NCBI GenBank assembly: GCA_002395865.1
Contig: DGVE01000058.1
Location: 1 to 24,632, forward strand
Length of the DNA: 24,632 nt
DNA from: Lachnospiraceae bacterium UBA4292
GTDB taxonomy: Bacteria > Bacillota > Clostridia > Lachnospirales > Lachnospiraceae
Direction: 5' to 3'
The notes under the pieces: model-generated
Databases searched by the model: none
What the model saw: the letters and a program-made list of their open reading frames with translations, nothing else
Told to the model about the DNA's origin: nothing
Program-made: the position numbers and the translations under genes
Part shown: piece by piece, positions 22,207 to 24,632 of the stretch
How positions within the stretch are numbered: position 1 is the stretch's first letter
How the letters are laid out: every line of letters begins with the position of its first letter

Positions 22207-23892
22207 ATGACAAGTGAAGAAAAAAATGTAAAACTCATCGGAAGAAGCATCATGAGAAACGGCATCAGATGGTGCGCATTCTCCGGGAGCGGTATCGAAT
22301 TTGCGGCGAGGACGAAGAGACTGAAGATAGAGCTCTTCGCGGATTCCACAGTGACAGATCCCGGGAATATGGCCAGAGTCGCCGTATTTGTGAACGGTGA
22401 GAGGACCATCGACAGAATGATGGACGAGGAGAGGGTCGTCCTTGACGTGTACGAGGGGGAGGAGAAGGCTCTTTGCGTGAGGGTCATAAAGCTATCCGAG
22501 AGCGCCATGAGCACCTTCGGAATAGGCAATATCGACGCGGGCGATGGGAGCATCTGCCCCACGGCGGACAAGGGCTTCCTTATCGAATTCATCGGCGATT
22601 CCATCACCTGCGGCTACGGGGTGGACGATGAAAATGAGCTCCACTCCTTTAAGACCTCCACGGAGGACTGCACGAGGGCGTTTGCGTACAAGACTGCCGA
22701 GAAGCTCGGTGTCGACTACTCGCTGGTGTCCTTCTCGGGCTACGGCGTGTACAGCGGCTACACGGGTGACGGCGTCCAAAACACGACGGAGCTCCTTCCG
22801 CAGCACTATAAGAAGCTGGGCTTTTCCTACGCCACGAGCGGCGCGGGGGAGGATAAGTTCCGTGTGGCGGATGTCGCATGGGATTTTAAGCGGCAGCCGG
22901 ACATGGTCTTCATAAACCTCGGCACTAACGACGCGAGCTTCTGCGGGGAGGATAAGGAGAAGCAGGCCGGCTACGTGGAGCGCTATATCGACTTCTTAAA
23001 GAATGTCAGAGCCTGCAATCCGAACGCCCGCATAGTGTGCGGTCTGGGCATGATGGGTGATGCCCTTTATCCGGCTCTTTGCACGGCGGCCAACACCTAC
23101 AGTGCCGTGTCGGGGGATCTGCGCGTAAGTACCATCCATTTCGACCCGATAAAGGCCGAAACGGAGGGTTATGTGGCCGACTATCATCCGACCGAGAGGA
23201 CTCACGAGAGGTGCGCGAAGCAGCTTGCCGCGGAGCTTTCGAGGATAATGAAGGCGGAGCTCGCAAAAGTGGGCGGGCAGAAATTACTGGCGCTCACTTT
23301 TGACGACGGACCCGCGCCGAATACCACGAGGCAGATACTGGATATACTGAAGAAAAACGATATAAAGGCCACCTTCTTCGCCGTGGGCGAGGAAGCGCAG
23401 AAGTACCCTGATGTGGTGAAAGAGTGCTGCGAGGCGGGACACGAGATAGAAAACCACAGCTTTTCACATCCCGCGCTTCCTGAACTGACGGATGAGGAGG
23501 CGGGCGCACAGATAGAGGAGACCTCGCAGATCATAGCGAGCATCACGGGCAGAAGACCTGAGTTCTTCAGACCTCCCTATATAGCGGTGGACGACAGGAT
23601 GCGCGAGAACATTGCCCTCACCATGATAGCGGGCTTCGGCGCGCAGGACTGGGAGGAGTCGGTGAGCGCTCCCGAGAGGGCGCAGATGATCATTTCCGCC
23701 ATGAGACCGGGCGCGATCATCCTCCTTCATGACAAGGAGGGAAATGACAAAACGGTGGAGGCGCTGCCCTCCATCATCGCGGCGGCGAAGGGTCTCGGCT
23801 ACGAATTCGTCAAGATACGCGAATTGTTTGAAAGAATGGAGGTTGCGCCGCGAAGAGGTTTAGTATATAATGGCTCTTCGATGTACTTTTGA
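22207..23892 (+). CDS. Bimodular CE2-type esterase fused to CE4 polysaccharide deacetylase
   Basis: A 561-residue fusion without visible signal peptide. Residues 1-120 resemble the jelly-roll of CE2 acetyl esterases; 125-345 are the SGNH domain, with IGDSITCGYG (nucleophile Ser132), NLGTNDASFC, and DYHPTERTH (Asp325, His327). Residues about 358-545 are a NodB/CE4 domain with TFDDGP (Asp366, Asp367), HSFSHP (metal ligands His417 and His421), RPPY and LLHD. Both families remove O- or N-acetyl groups from plant xylan, glucomannan, or peptidoglycan/chitin. All key residues of both domains are present, so both may work. The start ATG has only a weak ribosome site (GGGT), and no better in-frame start lies upstream. 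Divergent from the glycosyltransferase operon; followed by purL. Confidence 0.9.
   Translation: MTSEEKNVKLIGRSIMRNGIRWCAFSGSGIEFAARTKRLKIELFADSTVTDPGNMARVAVFVNGERTIDRMMDEERVVLDVYEGEEKALCVRVIKLSESAMSTFGIGNIDAGDGSICPTADKGFLIEFIGDSITCGYGVDDENELHSFKTSTEDCTRAFAYKTAEKLGVDYSLVSFSGYGVYSGYTGDGVQNTTELLPQHYKKLGFSYATSGAGEDKFRVADVAWDFKRQPDMVFINLGTNDASFCGEDKEKQAGYVERYIDFLKNVRACNPNARIVCGLGMMGDALYPALCTAANTYSAVSGDLRVSTIHFDPIKAETEGYVADYHPTERTHERCAKQLAAELSRIMKAELAKVGGQKLLALTFDDGPAPNTTRQILDILKKNDIKATFFAVGEEAQKYPDVVKECCEAGHEIENHSFSHPALPELTDEEAGAQIEETSQIIASITGRRPEFFRPPYIAVDDRMRENIALTMIAGFGAQDWEESVSAPERAQMIISAMRPGAIILLHDKEGNDKTVEALPSIIAAAKGLGYEFVKIRELFERMEVAPRRGLVYNGSSMYF
23843..23871 (+). promoter_or_regulatory. 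Promoter of purL within the end of the esterase gene
   Basis: TTGCGC (23843-23848), 17 bases and a perfect TATAAT (23866-23871) lie inside the last codons of the CE2-CE4 gene. The predicted start near 23878 gives a leader of about 75 bases that includes GGATCC (about 23898) and a later GGATC that could pair. No purine riboswitch core is recognised. Confidence 0.65.
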
Positions 23893-23952
23893 TTCAGGAT
23901 CCCGATGAGTGAAGGATCATACCCAATTATCCCAAAGGAGCAATGAGTAATT

Positions 23953-24632
23953 ATGAGTGTCAGACGTGTTTATGTAGAGAAGAAGCCCGAATTCGCCACG
24001 AAGGCGAAGGAGCTTTCGCATGAGATCCGCCACTATCTCGGTGTCGGCGGATGCACGGGAGTGCGCGTTCTTGTCAGATATGACGTGGAGGGCGTTTCGG
24101 ACGAGACCTTCGAGAAGGCTCTCGTGACCGTATTTTCCGAGCCCCCCGTCGATACCTATTCCATAGGCGGTTTCGAGAAGAAGGACGGCGATCTGGTATT
24201 TTCCGTGGAGGCTCTCCCCGGACAGTTCGACCAGAGGGCGGACAGCGCCGAGCAGTGCATCAAGCTCCTGAAGGAGACCGAGGAGCCCATCATCAGATGC
24301 GCGGCCACCTATGTGATAAGCGGTAATGTAAGCGCGGAAGAGTTCGAAAAGATAAAGAAGCACTGTATAAATCCTGTGGACAGCAGGGAGACATCGGATG
24401 ATGAGATACCCGCCACACTTAAGACGGAATTTCCTGAGCCCGAGGACGTAAAGATCTTCACAGGCTTCAAGGATATGGCACAGGCTCCCCTTAAGGAGCT
24501 TTATGACAGCCTCGGACTGGCCATGACCTTCCGCGATTTCCTGCATATCCAGAACTATTTCAGGGACGAGGAGAAGCGCGATCCTTCTGTGACCGAGATC
24601 AGGGTGCTCGATACCTACTGGTCGGATCACTG
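23953..24632 (+). CDS. purL: Phosphoribosylformylglycinamidine synthase, N-terminal part (cut by window end)
   Basis: The first 226 residues of the large single-chain FGAM synthase, which makes FGAM from FGAR, glutamine and ATP in purine synthesis. The N-terminus VRRVYVEKKPEFATKAKEL and the region ending EIRVLDTYWSDH, the start of the conserved DTYWSDHCRHTTF motif, identify the Firmicutes long form of about 1250 residues. About 80 per cent of the gene lies beyond the window. Start: ATG at 23953 with AAAGGAG about 13 bases upstream, longer than usual; an ATG at 23943 sits closer to that site but opens a different, 26-codon frame. A consensus promoter lies upstream. Confidence 0.93.
   Translation, partial: MSVRRVYVEKKPEFATKAKELSHEIRHYLGVGGCTGVRVLVRYDVEGVSDETFEKALVTVFSEPPVDTYSIGGFEKKDGDLVFSVEALPGQFDQRADSAEQCIKLLKETEEPIIRCAATYVISGNVSAEEFEKIKKHCINPVDSRETSDDEIPATLKTEFPEPEDVKIFTGFKDMAQAPLKELYDSLGLAMTFRDFLHIQNYFRDEEKRDPSVTEIRVLDTYWSDH

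Noticed and set aside
23917..24630. A 237-codon minus-strand frame opposite purL
   Set aside because: The plus-strand translation is unmistakably PurL; the minus frame has no family features and no ribosome site.

Overview
The window looks like a chromosomal segment of a plant-fibre-degrading Clostridia species, most likely Lachnospiraceae (rumen or gut). The reasons are a fairly GC-rich Firmicutes-like sequence with strong AGGAGG-type ribosome sites, a membrane-anchored GH5 cellulase, a CelC-type GH5 beside a GH16 lipoprotein, a single-chain PurL, NrdG, and a PilT ATPase. The genus assignment is inference from gene content and protein similarity recalled from memory; no search was possible.

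Layout. Positions 2-214 hold the 3' end of an unidentified gene, converging on a MutS-family ATPase (220-1956, minus). Its promoter is abutted by a 157-bp MITE-like element with 31-bp inverted ends and a CTAA target duplication. Next is a plus-strand operon: VanX-type dipeptidase, rmuC, and a surface-anchored GH5 cellulase. A tRNA-Ala(CGC) gene with its own promoter and terminator follows. An AraC regulator (minus) is then separated from a celC-like GH5 plus GH16 lipoprotein pair by a 560-bp hairpin-rich element with terminal inverted repeats and a CATGAAA direct repeat that could be an AraC operator. A 33-bp tandem repeat and a consensus promoter precede an AT-richer AAA/DUF4143 ATPase gene, followed by a beta-carbonic anhydrase. 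An unidentified polytopic membrane protein with its own promoter and terminator, and nrdG, complete this arm.

From 22025 down to 15155 the minus strand reads GT2 glycosyltransferase, GtrA flippase and YfhO, then pilT and argH. The first three overlap or nearly overlap and have the composition of a three-component glycosylation system, which attaches a lipid-carried sugar to cell-surface material. A divergent promoter region built around a 7-bp inverted repeat separates them from an unusual CE2-CE4 double esterase/deacetylase without a visible signal peptide. The start of purL, with a consensus promoter inside the end of the esterase gene, runs off the window.

How the genes work together: the polysaccharide genes form a plausible division of labour. 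The GH5 enzyme anchored outside and the GH16 lipoprotein cut beta-glucans at the surface, and the CelC-like GH5 and the CE2-CE4 protein, both without export signals, would process imported or acetylated oligosaccharides. The most noteworthy non-coding items are the two inverted-repeat elements (2055-2211 and 7226-7785), the 33-bp repeat, and the divergent inverted repeat at 22093-22134. I found no CRISPR array, prophage, transposase or rRNA.
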